From positions 1-32,575 of IMG/VR virus record IMGVR_UViG_3300032334_000942: a stretch of DNA of 32,575 nt. One strand, written 5' to 3'. Each line of letters begins with the position of its first letter. The stretch's first letter is position 1. The notes under the pieces were generated by a model. It saw only the letters and a program-made list of their open reading frames with translations, was not told the origin of the DNA and made no database searches. This DNA is from a virus. A program made the translations under genes and the position numbers. This document shows, piece after piece, positions 22,219 to 29,371 of the stretch.

Positions 22219-22783
22219 CGTTATCACTCACTTCATCAATAATTTCTACACTATCCATAAAGTTCTCAAGAGTCTTTGCTTTCGCAGCAGCAAGTTTCTT
22301 TGCTTTCTTCTTGGCATATGGGTCTTCAAAGTCGCTATTATTTTGCAGAAAATCTAAGTAAGCATTGTTGTAAGCACCATTCTCATCATGATCTTGTAAC
22401 TCAAACGCATCAAATGGCATCTCCATTATAATCTTGTTCTTGATAAATGTCTGCTTCTTTTCCTTTGCTATACGACGAAGGAAAGCGTAGTAGATAATCT
22501 GTGTGAAGTAAGCAAATGGGTTCTTTGATTTGGTGGGATCAAAGTTAGTGAAGTACTGAAGACAGTTCTCCAACCCATCTGATATCATTTCTTCACGATA
22601 AGAGTAGTTAATGAAATTTGGTTTGTATGATAGATGTGTTGCAATTTTAAGAATACAGTCGCCAAGATAGTTTGTTACACGAGGTTTTTCTTCCCCTGCT
22701 TCTTCTGCAGCTTTTACTTTTTCGTGGTATTCTTTTATCGCTTCATAAAAATCAGCGTTGTTAACGTAATGTGCTTTTGCCAT
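22202..22783 (-). CDS. 55: Late-transcription sigma factor (T4 gp55)
   Basis: gp55 directs host RNA polymerase to phage late promoters (TATAAATA type), helped by the sliding clamp. The 193-residue length is close to T4 (185). The conserved core is here: KPNFINYSYREEMISDGLEN, CLQYFTNFDPTKSKNPFAYF, and TQIIYYAFLRRIAKEKKQ. These correspond to sigma region 2-like parts that read the promoter. The C-terminus has acidic and basic stretches that should reach the clamp. It has its own sigma70-type promoter (22819-22847), allowing production before late genes are switched on. It overlaps the AAA+ gene by about 17 bases. Confidence 0.95.
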   Translation of the reverse strand: MAKAHYVNNADFYEAIKEYHEKVKAAEEAGEEKPRVTNYLGDCILKIATHLSYKPNFINYSYREEMISDGLENCLQYFTNFDPTKSKNPFAYFTQIIYYAFLRRIAKEKKQTFIKNKIIMEMPFDAFELQDHDENGAYNNAYLDFLQNNSDFEDPYAKKKAKKLAAAKAKTLENFMDSVEIIDEVSDNDGTLP

Positions 22784-22818
22784 TTATATTTTCCGATCTA
22801 CAAAGAGATCTAATCAGT

Positions 22819-22847
22819 AGTATACTACACTATAGTGAAAAAAGCAA
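22819..22847 (-). promoter_or_regulatory. Sigma70-type promoter before gene 55
   Basis: TTGCTT (22847-22842), 17 bases, TATACT (22824-22819) on the minus strand. The -35 hexamer is the last part of the stem of the upstream terminator hairpin. Confidence 0.75.
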
Positions 22848-22878
22848 GTTGGAAACTATTTCACTTCCAAACTTGCTT
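22842..22878 (-). terminator. Intrinsic terminator after the Sm-like gene
   Basis: Minus-strand AAGCAAGTTTGGAA pairs with TTCCAACTTGCTT (one bulge) around a 10-base loop and runs into six T residues. A second, weaker inverted repeat (CCTTGACA/TGTCAAGG) lies just upstream at about 22884-22916. Confidence 0.87.
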
Positions 22879-22928
22879 CCAACCTTGACAACAGGCATAA
22901 TGGTCGGTGTCAAGGATGATCAATCGAA

Positions 22929-23408
22929 CTAATGGATTGTGTCGTTACCCTCAACGAAGTAACCATCCACTTCCCTCTCCTCGCTATGTTTCTTATCGCC
23001 ATACATTATGGCAGCAAGTCGGTCGACTGCCTTCTCAACATCGTCAACGGTAATCGCTTCTTGCTCTTCTTCCTCATCCATAAACATAGACTGGGGAACT
23101 TCAATCATACGCTCATACTGATTTACCATACGTACGTAGAATGGAACAAGCAACTCATGCAGTGGCTTATTGAACATAACAGCAGCTTTTGGAATTGTGA
23201 ATATGCGGTCTGTTGCGAACTGACAGAATGGACCGCCAGTGATAGTCTCACCAACAGATCCATCGGGACGTTGCACAGGATACTGACGTAGTGTCATTGG
23301 AAACATAACAGTGATATCGTTATCTGTTTCCTCGGTTCTAACACCCATCAGTTGTTCTCCACTGACAAGTTTTAGAATTACATAATCTTGATTTGGTTCG
23401 AGTGTCAA
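22929..23408 (-). CDS. Sm-like conserved phage protein with acidic C-terminal part
   Basis: This 159-residue protein opens QDYVILKLVSGEQLMGVRTE, the strand, G-E, strand pattern also seen in the 95-residue protein at 6993-7280. That suggests a small Sm-like barrel (about 1-85), followed by FYVRMVNQYERMIEVP and an acidic tail (DEEEEQEAITVDDVEKAVDR). The start is probably TTG 23408, overlapping the uvsW stop as TTGA with AGAGG 7 bases before it. The two similar proteins might be distant paralogues. Function is unknown. A strong terminator follows, so uvsY, uvsW and this gene form one unit. Confidence 0.85.
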   Translation of the reverse strand: MTLEPNQDYVILKLVSGEQLMGVRTEETDNDITVMFPMTLRQYPVQRPDGSVGETITGGPFCQFATDRIFTIPKAAVMFNKPLHELLVPFYVRMVNQYERMIEVPQSMFMDEEEEQEAITVDDVEKAVDRLAAIMYGDKKHSEEREVDGYFVEGNDTIH

Positions 23409-24886
23409 AGTGTAACCTCTACAAGTTTGTATGTGAATTTTTCTTCTGCATAAGTTTTAACACGTTCAGCAAAGTGATTTAATGTATGATTCTTCCACGA
23501 CTTCCAGTGAAGATCATCTGCAAGATCGTACAGATTACACTCTGTCTTTCCATCTTTAAGACGCAACCCACGACCTATCGATTGCAAGTTGCGAATCTTA
23601 CTTTTCGTTGGTGACGCAAATATAACATTCTCCAACGAAGGTATATTAATACCAGTTGAGAAAGTTCCATACGAAGCAATGATGATAGCATCAGATTCGC
23701 TTTCAGTGATATGACGAATTGCTTCACGATCACTGGTAGCAGTTCCACCAAAGACAAAAAATATCTTTCTATCATCATGCGCTTTCTCTTTTATGAAATC
23801 GTGCAGTACCTTTCCATGTTTCTCAACATATTGAAAGAGAACCAAAGTGTTACCCTTACAATTAAGTGCTAAATTTCGTATAAAATTGTTACGTTTTTCG
23901 TGAGAAACGATAAAAGACATCTCATCTTGGTACAGATTTTTACTTCTGCTTTGACGAGTAGGCTCATCGTACTTTAACACTATACACGTTATATTTAGCG
24001 TGGCAAGTCGATGTGAGTCCATCAGTTCTCTGGTAGTGGTAACTCGATGCACTGGACCGAACATACCTTCTAGCACTAAACGATGAATCTTCTTGTTGTC
24101 CAGCGTACCTGTGGTTCCGATACGGTAACGTACTTGATCCATCTTTTCCATTACAGTGGTGAGAGACTTTGCTTTAAACTGATGTGCTTCATCACCGAAG
24201 ATAACATCAAAGTTTTGAAACCACGACTTAGGTTGTAGATAGACAGACTGCCATGTAGTGATAAGAACATCTCTTGAGAAGTCTTTAGTAAAGCCAGAGT
24301 AAAGTTTCTGACAGTGATAAGATGTCTTCCATCCATTGGCAGATGAGTAATCTTCAAAGTCGGCAAACAACTGCTCTACAAGTGATGTTGTTGGAACTAT
24401 GATAATACACTTGCGACCACTCTCTAGGTGATGACGCATTGTTGTGTAGATGATAAAGGATTTGCCTGAGGCAGTTGGAGATAGAAGTAGAATGCGTTCG
24501 TTGCGAATCGCTTCTGTAACTGCTTCTACCTGATAGTCACGAATCTCAATAGGTTTGCCATGACCCATCGGCTCTAACCATTTTGCATAGTCCATTACCT
24601 GCTCTGGTGTTATCTCAGAAGTAGTGACTACGTCATTGACATATTCTATTTCATACTTATTGCGTTCTGCAAACTCTTGCACATAACGAAGTAAACCAAC
24701 ATATAGAGACTTGCGATACATATCGTACATACGGACTTTACCGTCCCAAAGTCTTGCTCTATACTGCGGAGTAAACCTTGCTCCAGGATATTCATAGGTA
24801 AAGAAGTCAGAGAGTTCTTGTTCTACTGATGGATCCGAAAATACTCTCAGATTAACATGGTTTACTTTTTCAATTGTTATCTTCAT
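23405..24886 (-). CDS. uvsW: Recombination helicase UvsW
   Basis: UvsW is a superfamily 2 helicase that remodels forks and unwinds R-loops, helping the switch from origin- to recombination-dependent replication. It has 493 residues (T4 503). The N-terminal DNA-binding part (about 1-110) includes FTPQYRARLWDGKVRMYD. Motif Q is RDYQVEAV, Walker A SPTASGKSFII (about 136) and DEAH IFGDEAHQF (about 229). Motif III RIGTTGTLD and motif VI LQSIGRGLRLK complete the set. It follows uvsY with a one-base TAATG overlap and precedes the Sm-like gene. It is likely expressed from the uvsY promoter. Confidence 0.95.
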   Translation of the reverse strand: MKITIEKVNHVNLRVFSDPSVEQELSDFFTYEYPGARFTPQYRARLWDGKVRMYDMYRKSLYVGLLRYVQEFAERNKYEIEYVNDVVTTSEITPEQVMDYAKWLEPMGHGKPIEIRDYQVEAVTEAIRNERILLLSPTASGKSFIIYTTMRHHLESGRKCIIIVPTTSLVEQLFADFEDYSSANGWKTSYHCQKLYSGFTKDFSRDVLITTWQSVYLQPKSWFQNFDVIFGDEAHQFKAKSLTTVMEKMDQVRYRIGTTGTLDNKKIHRLVLEGMFGPVHRVTTTRELMDSHRLATLNITCIVLKYDEPTRQSRSKNLYQDEMSFIVSHEKRNNFIRNLALNCKGNTLVLFQYVEKHGKVLHDFIKEKAHDDRKIFFVFGGTATSDREAIRHITESESDAIIIASYGTFSTGINIPSLENVIFASPTKSKIRNLQSIGRGLRLKDGKTECNLYDLADDLHWKSWKNHTLNHFAERVKTYAEEKFTYKLVEVTL

Positions 24887-25323
24887 TATCCACCAGCAAC
24901 AAACTTCTTAAAATCAACTGCTGAACGAATCTGCCAGTCTCTAGACTTAACCTGAGTGAGAACTGATTCAAGCATGTATACCATCGTTGCGATGTATTCG
25001 ATTTTAGTATTTAACAAATTGAGATCTGAATCGCCTGTGAGAAATTCATCCATCTCGTTCTTAAGTGGCTTGACACCTTGCCACTGATTCCATGTACGTT
25101 CTGCTAATTCGTCACGACCCATCTCACCACGATAGTAACGAAACTTAGCCTGACGCAGTGTGTTATAGTCAGCACGCATCTTGGCTAATTTTAATTTTGA
25201 TTGGATTAGATGACGCAGATACTTCGCATGTAGTTGACTTGTCCTAATCGCTTCACGATCAAGATGATTGTCATCTATATGGGTATCGGTATCCCACTCT
25301 TCCTGTAGCTGTTCAATGTTCAT
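24886..25323 (-). CDS. uvsY: Recombination mediator UvsY
   Basis: UvsY loads UvsX onto single-stranded DNA covered by gp32. The 145-residue length is close to T4 (137). It begins MNIEQLQEEWDTDTHIDDNH. Family-like segments include LHAKYLRHLIQSKLKLAKMR, the KFRYYRGEMGRDEL stretch with basic and aromatic residues, and a hydrophobic VYMLESVLTQV helix near the end used for hexamer formation. A 9-codon longer start (25350) lies over a hairpin, while ATG 25323 has GGAG at 5 bases and is preferred. The promoter at 25349-25377 overlaps the end of gene 3. Confidence 0.92.
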   Translation of the reverse strand: MNIEQLQEEWDTDTHIDDNHLDREAIRTSQLHAKYLRHLIQSKLKLAKMRADYNTLRQAKFRYYRGEMGRDELAERTWNQWQGVKPLKNEMDEFLTGDSDLNLLNTKIEYIATMVYMLESVLTQVKSRDWQIRSAVDFKKFVAGG

Positions 25324-25348
25324 AATAACTCCATGGATGTTTCCATCC

Positions 25349-25377
25349 ATTATACATCAATTTATTGTAAAAGTCAA
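25349..25377 (-). promoter_or_regulatory. Near-consensus sigma70 promoter before uvsY
   Basis: TTGACT (25377-25372), 17 bases, TATAAT (25354-25349) on the minus strand. The -35 box overlaps the stop codon of gene 3. Immediately after the -10 box a 7-bp perfect hairpin with a GAAA loop (25333-25350) sits at the expected 5' end of the mRNA, just before GGAG. Confidence 0.87.
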
Positions 25378-25907
25378 GTAGTTACAAACTCGTAGTAAGA
25401 GAAGCGGAAGGTTGCTCTTCCAACAAGATAGTTAACATCTGTACTTGTTGATTGGAAGGTAAGGGATTCTATAGAGGATGGAAATATGTCAATGAAGCGC
25501 ACAGTTTTAGAAACCATATTACTGTTATCAAGGATTTGCAAAGTAGCATCAGAGTAATTGGTTGATAGCTCATTTAGTGTATTGATTTGATCCTGATTAG
25601 TCAGGTTCACATACTGTAAATAACTTTGCGGGAAACCAAGCGCCACGATCCAGTTGTATACAGCAAGGTAGTTTTTCATGTCTTCATCGACAAGAAACTC
25701 TAACTGCAATGAGTCATATGTTAATCTATCTCCAGGTATTGGGACAGAAGCAAATGGGTTTGCGAACTCTGGCTCACCAAGTGTAATCCCTGGCAGATTA
25801 ACCTGCTGAGAGAAGTACGTTAGGTCAGGTAGTTTCTGAATAGAGAAACGATATCCATTGGGGTTCAATGGATTGATATTTGGCGGAGTTGAAGTAATTA
25901 TGGTCAT
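25374..25907 (-). CDS. 3: Tail terminator/completion protein (T4 gp3)
   Basis: gp3 caps the growing tail tube and sheath. The length (177 residues) equals that of T4 gp3 (176). The segments LEFLVDEDMKNYLAVYNWI, ATLQILDNSNMVSKTVRFID and the closing YLVGRATFRFSYYEFV have the same order and pattern as T4 gp3 (VDEELK, YILDNSK, TIPYTYFQV). The fold is the tail-tube-like one shared with gp19. The ATG has no ribosome site, but a TATAAATA late box ends exactly 5 bases before it, so transcripts may start at the ATG. It follows the major capsid gene and a strong terminator. Confidence 0.85.
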   Translation of the reverse strand: MTIITSTPPNINPLNPNGYRFSIQKLPDLTYFSQQVNLPGITLGEPEFANPFASVPIPGDRLTYDSLQLEFLVDEDMKNYLAVYNWIVALGFPQSYLQYVNLTNQDQINTLNELSTNYSDATLQILDNSNMVSKTVRFIDIFPSSIESLTFQSTSTDVNYLVGRATFRFSYYEFVTT

Positions 25908-25912
25908 ACTAT

Positions 25913-25920
25913 TATTTATA
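25913..25920 (-). promoter_or_regulatory. T4 late promoter, exact TATAAATA
   Basis: The exact T4 late consensus lies 5 bases upstream of ATG 25907 and 5 bases downstream of the gp23 terminator stem. It would be read by host polymerase with gp55. Confidence 0.75.
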
Positions 25921-25925
25921 ACAAA

Positions 25926-25951
25926 AAAAGGGAGACCGAAGCCTCCCTTTT
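25926..25951 (-). terminator. Intrinsic terminator after gene 23
   Basis: Minus-strand AAAAGGGAGGC pairs with GTCTCCCTTTT around a TTCG loop, followed by a run of T. It is a textbook terminator with a stabilising tetraloop. Confidence 0.92.
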
Positions 25952-25984
25952 AAAGTACCTATCTTGCGTAGGCTTAAAACTTGA

Positions 25985-27289
25985 TTACATCAAGTTGTTA
26001 ACCTTAACTTTACGGTAGTAGTAGTTGTTGCCTGAAGACAAGCCATCACCAGCAGCATCCAAAGAAGTGAATGGGTTTGCGACCATGCCGTAGCGAGTCT
26101 TGAAACCAATCTTTGGTTGGAAGGTAGATGGGTCAACTGCACGAACCAACTGAAGTGGAACGTATGGGCAGTAGAACACACCAGCGTCAAAAGCAGAAGT
26201 GCCTTTGTAACCAGCCATGAAGAACTGTTGACCAGTACCAGCAGAAGTGTTAGCAACGGTATATGGATCAACATACACTTTGTAACGACCATTCAATACA
26301 CCAGCGAATACTGTTGATGTTTCGTCAACATTCAAGTTGGTAGACAATGCAGGAGCATAGTCAAGAACACCAGCCATTGCCAATGCAGAAGCTACATCGC
26401 TTGAGCAAACAATGAAGTTACCCTTGCCACGACGAGTTGCTTGCGCAATTGCGTTTGCTTCACGTTCGATTTGGAACAAGAGACCTTTGAATTTCTCAAC
26501 AGACCAACGACCATTAGAGTCAACGTCCAAGTCAAAAGTACCAGCAGTAGCAGTACCTTGTTGTGCACCAACTTTAGCAGAGGTGTAAATTGTACGGATA
26601 ACTTCACGATTGATTTCAGCCAAGATTTCTGTAGACAGAATGTTTGACAATTCGCCTTCTGCATCAAGACCATGAACTGATTTCAAGTCTTGTGCAAGTT
26701 CGATTGTGTATTCTGCTTTCAACTGACGAGACTTAGCAACAACGCTGGTCTTCTCGATTGAGAATGCCATTTCGTTGAAACGTGAACCAGCTTCAGCATC
26801 AGTAGTAGTTTGGCCAACACCAGTAGTATAAGTACCAGCGTATGGGTTAGAACCAGCATGTGCAGGAGAAGCAGCACCAGAAGTATCTGTATCAGCTTCG
26901 TTGAACAATGCTTCAGTACCAGTTTGGCTAGCGTAACGGCTCTTCATTGCGAAGATCAAACCAGTTGGTTGTGTCATTGGCTGAACACCGCAAATGTCAT
27001 AAGCGATCATTTGTGGAGCAGAACGACGAACCAAGCTGATCAATACTGGATCAAAACCAGTAACGCCACCACCATCACCAGCAGAACCACCACCAAGTGT
27101 GCCGATTGCGCCACCAGTGCCGTTTGCATGAGTTTCGAACAAAGCACTGCGCTCTTCACGCAATGAACGCTCTGTGTTTTCTAGGAGAACAGCTGTAACT
27201 TCTTTACGGTAGCTGTCTTTGATTGGGGTTACGCCCTCGTGATTGAGGATCGGTGCCCACTTTTCGATTAATTGTTGACGAGTAGTCAT
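25985..27289 (-). CDS. 23: Major capsid protein (T4 gp23)
   Basis: The main head subunit precursor has 434 residues against 521 in T4. The N-terminal helix WAPILNHEGVTPIKDSYRKE and the region VRRSAPQMIAYDICGVQPMT, QPTGLIFAMKSRY match T4-type gp23. EMAFSIEKTSVVAKSRQLKA, the AEYTIELAQDLKSVHGLDAE stretch and the TRYGMVANPF segment also fit. A site of type L-x-E (LFE, about 50-52) could be where gp21 cuts off the N-terminal part during maturation; this is inferred from the T4 rule. A weak AAGGAT site precedes ATG. A strong terminator follows the gene, and the scaffold gene ends 18 bases upstream. Confidence 0.97.
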   Translation of the reverse strand: MTTRQQLIEKWAPILNHEGVTPIKDSYRKEVTAVLLENTERSLREERSALFETHANGTGGAIGTLGGGSAGDGGGVTGFDPVLISLVRRSAPQMIAYDICGVQPMTQPTGLIFAMKSRYASQTGTEALFNEADTDTSGAASPAHAGSNPYAGTYTTGVGQTTTDAEAGSRFNEMAFSIEKTSVVAKSRQLKAEYTIELAQDLKSVHGLDAEGELSNILSTEILAEINREVIRTIYTSAKVGAQQGTATAGTFDLDVDSNGRWSVEKFKGLLFQIEREANAIAQATRRGKGNFIVCSSDVASALAMAGVLDYAPALSTNLNVDETSTVFAGVLNGRYKVYVDPYTVANTSAGTGQQFFMAGYKGTSAFDAGVFYCPYVPLQLVRAVDPSTFQPKIGFKTRYGMVANPFTSLDAAGDGLSSGNNYYYRKVKVNNLM

Positions 27290-27307
27290 TTTTTAAATCC
27301 TTTTAGA

Positions 27308-28207
27308 TTATTTTTTAATGGAATTCAGAACGGACAAATAAGACTTCATCATTGGATCAACTGATTTGAATTCTTCAGTAATAACTGGAGAATCTGTAAC
27401 CACTGATTCAACTAATGATGTAGATTTGTTTGTAAAGTAATTTTCACGAATTGTCTGTAGTTTCTTCTTGAAAGAATCAACGTCTTCATAGCTAAGTTCT
27501 TCGGCAAGACCTTTGAACTTTTCTACATCAGTGTCAGCCAAACCATCAGCAGCTTCAGAGACAGCAGCGATACGCTTCTGTTCATTAATTTGCTTTGATA
27601 GGTCAACATTGGTGGCAACAGTCTCGTCCAACTTTGTTTCAAGTTGTTGGAGTTTCTCTTGCATGTCACCTAGTACGTCAAACTTTTCTTCTGGGACTTC
27701 AATGTAGTGCTCTGCGAACAGACCCTTCATTCCTTCAACAAAAGATTCAAGTATTTCAGACTTCATACCAGATTCAAGGGCGATCTCATTCTGTGCAATC
27801 CACTGCTCAACTACGTAGTTGAGGTATCCATCAACTTTGTCAACTAACCCCTCTTTGATTTCATCAACTTGCTCAGCAAGCTGATTGTCAAACTCTTCTT
27901 GCAGTTTAGTCACTTCGGCTTTTACACGAGTGATAACTGCAGCTTCGAAGATTGTAGCAGCTTTGGTTTTGAACTCTTCAGAGAGATCTTCACCATTAGT
28001 AAGAGCAGCAACGTCTTCAGTAACGTCAACTGTAATCTCACGAGCAACTTTTTCTTCTGTAACTTCTACAACTTCTTCAGTTGTATCTTCTTGCGTAGTA
28101 TCATCGGCAACAATTTCAGTTGTATCCTCAACTACGACTTCTGTGGTTTCTTCGTGAAGCGTTTTTGCTTCAGCGAGTAATTCAGCGATTTTTCTTTCGA
28201 TAGACAT
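27308..28207 (-). CDS. 22: Prohead core scaffolding protein (T4 gp22)
   Basis: gp22 forms the internal scaffold and is degraded by gp21 as the head matures. This protein has 299 residues (T4 269). It is very acidic, with an expanded N-terminal region rich in Glu, Thr and Val (EDTTEIVADDTTQEDTTEEV). Long coiled-coil segments follow (VTKLQEEFDNQLAEQVDEIK, LQQLETKLDETV). Residues MKSEILESFVEGMKGLFAEH and the C-terminal PMMKSYLSVLNSIKK match gp22 of T4-like phages. AGGAG precedes ATG 28207, and a late box lies at 28250-28256. The Glu/Thr-rich N-terminal part is longer than in T4. Confidence 0.93.
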   Translation of the reverse strand: MSIERKIAELLAEAKTLHEETTEVVVEDTTEIVADDTTQEDTTEEVVEVTEEKVAREITVDVTEDVAALTNGEDLSEEFKTKAATIFEAAVITRVKAEVTKLQEEFDNQLAEQVDEIKEGLVDKVDGYLNYVVEQWIAQNEIALESGMKSEILESFVEGMKGLFAEHYIEVPEEKFDVLGDMQEKLQQLETKLDETVATNVDLSKQINEQKRIAAVSEAADGLADTDVEKFKGLAEELSYEDVDSFKKKLQTIRENYFTNKSTSLVESVVTDSPVITEEFKSVDPMMKSYLSVLNSIKK

Positions 28208-28249
28208 CTGTATCTCCTGTAACTGGATGAGTTCTATGTTATTATTTAT

Positions 28250-28256
28250 TATTTAG
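28250..28256 (-). promoter_or_regulatory. T4-late-like promoter box before gene 22
   Basis: CTAAATA on the minus strand, followed by another overlapping AATAAATA, spans the stop of gene 21 about 40 bases before the gene 22 start. It would drive 22 and 23, the highly expressed head genes. Confidence 0.55.
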
Positions 28257-28906
28257 CGAATTTTACCCAAGAAGTGCTGTAAGGCACGTAACTTGGTTTC
28301 GTTAAGACTTGCAGAAGAAGTTCTCTTGATTAAAGATCTGGCTTCTTCTATATTCTTTTGCACATATTTTCCATCAACAAAAACCCACTCATGTCCTTCC
28401 ATAATGCCTCGAACAAAAGCATCTGGAGCAGAAGGGTCGGCTACGATGTCTGCTGCAGTTGACAGCATAAAATCGTCTTGAACAATTTGGACACCTTCAC
28501 TATTAGATTTAAGTGAACCAAGTGCTCGACTAGAAACGCCAAGATTTGCGCCACCATCAAGAAGACCTTTTGCAATCTTACCCATTGGTGTGTCTAGAAT
28601 TTTTGCTTTCCCGATGTAGTTGGTTCCCTCTTTCCTTAGACCAACGATCATATGTGAAACACGATCTAAGTTGATAGAAGGACTGTCTGGGTGACCCAAC
28701 TCACCATAAGCACGATTTTTATCGATATACTCTTCGCAATAACGCTGGACTTCTTTGTCCATTACCTTCTCTGGGTACATACGTCCATTGCGATTCTTTA
28801 ATTCTGATTGTAGGAAAATACCTTCGATGAAGTATTGTTTTCCTTTACCTAATTTTTCTTCTACGATCACCTTAGTGGTGTCATAGACTTCTGTGATAAG
28901 TTTCAT
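28253..28906 (-). CDS. 21: Prohead core protease (T4 gp21)
   Basis: gp21 is the serine protease that processes the prohead. This protein has 217 residues (T4 212). The region KQYFIEGIFLQSELKNRNGR, MYPEKVMDKEV resembles the start of herpesvirus-type and T4 proteases. The catalytic histidine lies in YGELGHPDSPS (His72), and the serine in LGVSSRALGS (Ser125 or 126). PSAPDAFVRGIMEGHEW follows. The spacing between histidine and serine matches T4. Scaffold, capsid and core proteins encoded next to it are its expected substrates. The ATG follows the upstream gene by 2 bases. Confidence 0.95.
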   Translation of the reverse strand: MKLITEVYDTTKVIVEEKLGKGKQYFIEGIFLQSELKNRNGRMYPEKVMDKEVQRYCEEYIDKNRAYGELGHPDSPSINLDRVSHMIVGLRKEGTNYIGKAKILDTPMGKIAKGLLDGGANLGVSSRALGSLKSNSEGVQIVQDDFMLSTAADIVADPSAPDAFVRGIMEGHEWVFVDGKYVQKNIEEARSLIKRTSSASLNETKLRALQHFLGKIR

Positions 28907-28908
28907 TG

Positions 28909-29370
28909 TTATACCTTATCTGGAGATCCAGTTACTGTGGTAGAAGCACCGATACGGGTAATGTCGTCATATGAACCGTAGATACCAGTTTCTACTTTAT
29001 CATCATATCCTGCGATCTTACGTAGTTGTAGATATACAGCAGCTTCGCCACCAGCAATCGTTACAACGATATCACTGGTATTACCAATACTATCAACAAA
29101 ACCCAAACCTTCAAAGTCAAAGTTAGTTGGTTGATCAGCTGCGATTGACATGATGGTTACGCTATTACGAACGATAGTAATAGTAGATGATGGTGCACCA
29201 GTCCAGTGAGCACCAACGATATTAACAGTAGGTGTTCCACCAACAGTCAATGCCTGATTGGTATGAAGTATATCGCTTGCAAGAGAGATAGTAGCTGATG
29301 CAGCAGTGCCAGCAACTTTTACTACTGCCTCTTGATGGGCTTTTTTAAGTACGGTTTTTACAACAGCCAT
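28909..29370 (-). CDS. Hypothetical beta-rich protein, likely virion-associated
   Basis: This 153-residue protein is rich in Ala, Thr, Val and Gly and almost lacks long helices: SATISLASDILHTNQALTVG, IVRNSVTIMSIAADQP, VDSIGNTSDIVVTIAGGEAA. It looks like a beta-sandwich. Its place between the prohead core genes and gp21 matches a conserved slot of structural unknowns in marine T4-like phages. No enzyme motif is visible. The start is 1 base after the preceding stop, and AGAGAG precedes it. A role as a small head or decoration protein is possible but not shown. Confidence 0.85.
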   Translation of the reverse strand: MAVVKTVLKKAHQEAVVKVAGTAASATISLASDILHTNQALTVGGTPTVNIVGAHWTGAPSSTITIVRNSVTIMSIAADQPTNFDFEGLGFVDSIGNTSDIVVTIAGGEAAVYLQLRKIAGYDDKVETGIYGSYDDITRIGASTTVTGSPDKV

Positions 29371-29371
29371 T

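Noticed and set aside
22884-22916. TTGACA near 22907 as another promoter
   Set aside because: No acceptable -10 hexamer lies 16-18 bases downstream. The hexamer is part of the CCTTGACA/TGTCAAGG inverted repeat.
27885-28157. Plus-strand Ser/Val/Thr-rich frame opposite the scaffold gene
   Set aside because: It is a shadow of the repetitive Glu/Thr/Val codons at the N-terminus of gp22. Neighbouring evidence all favours the minus strand.
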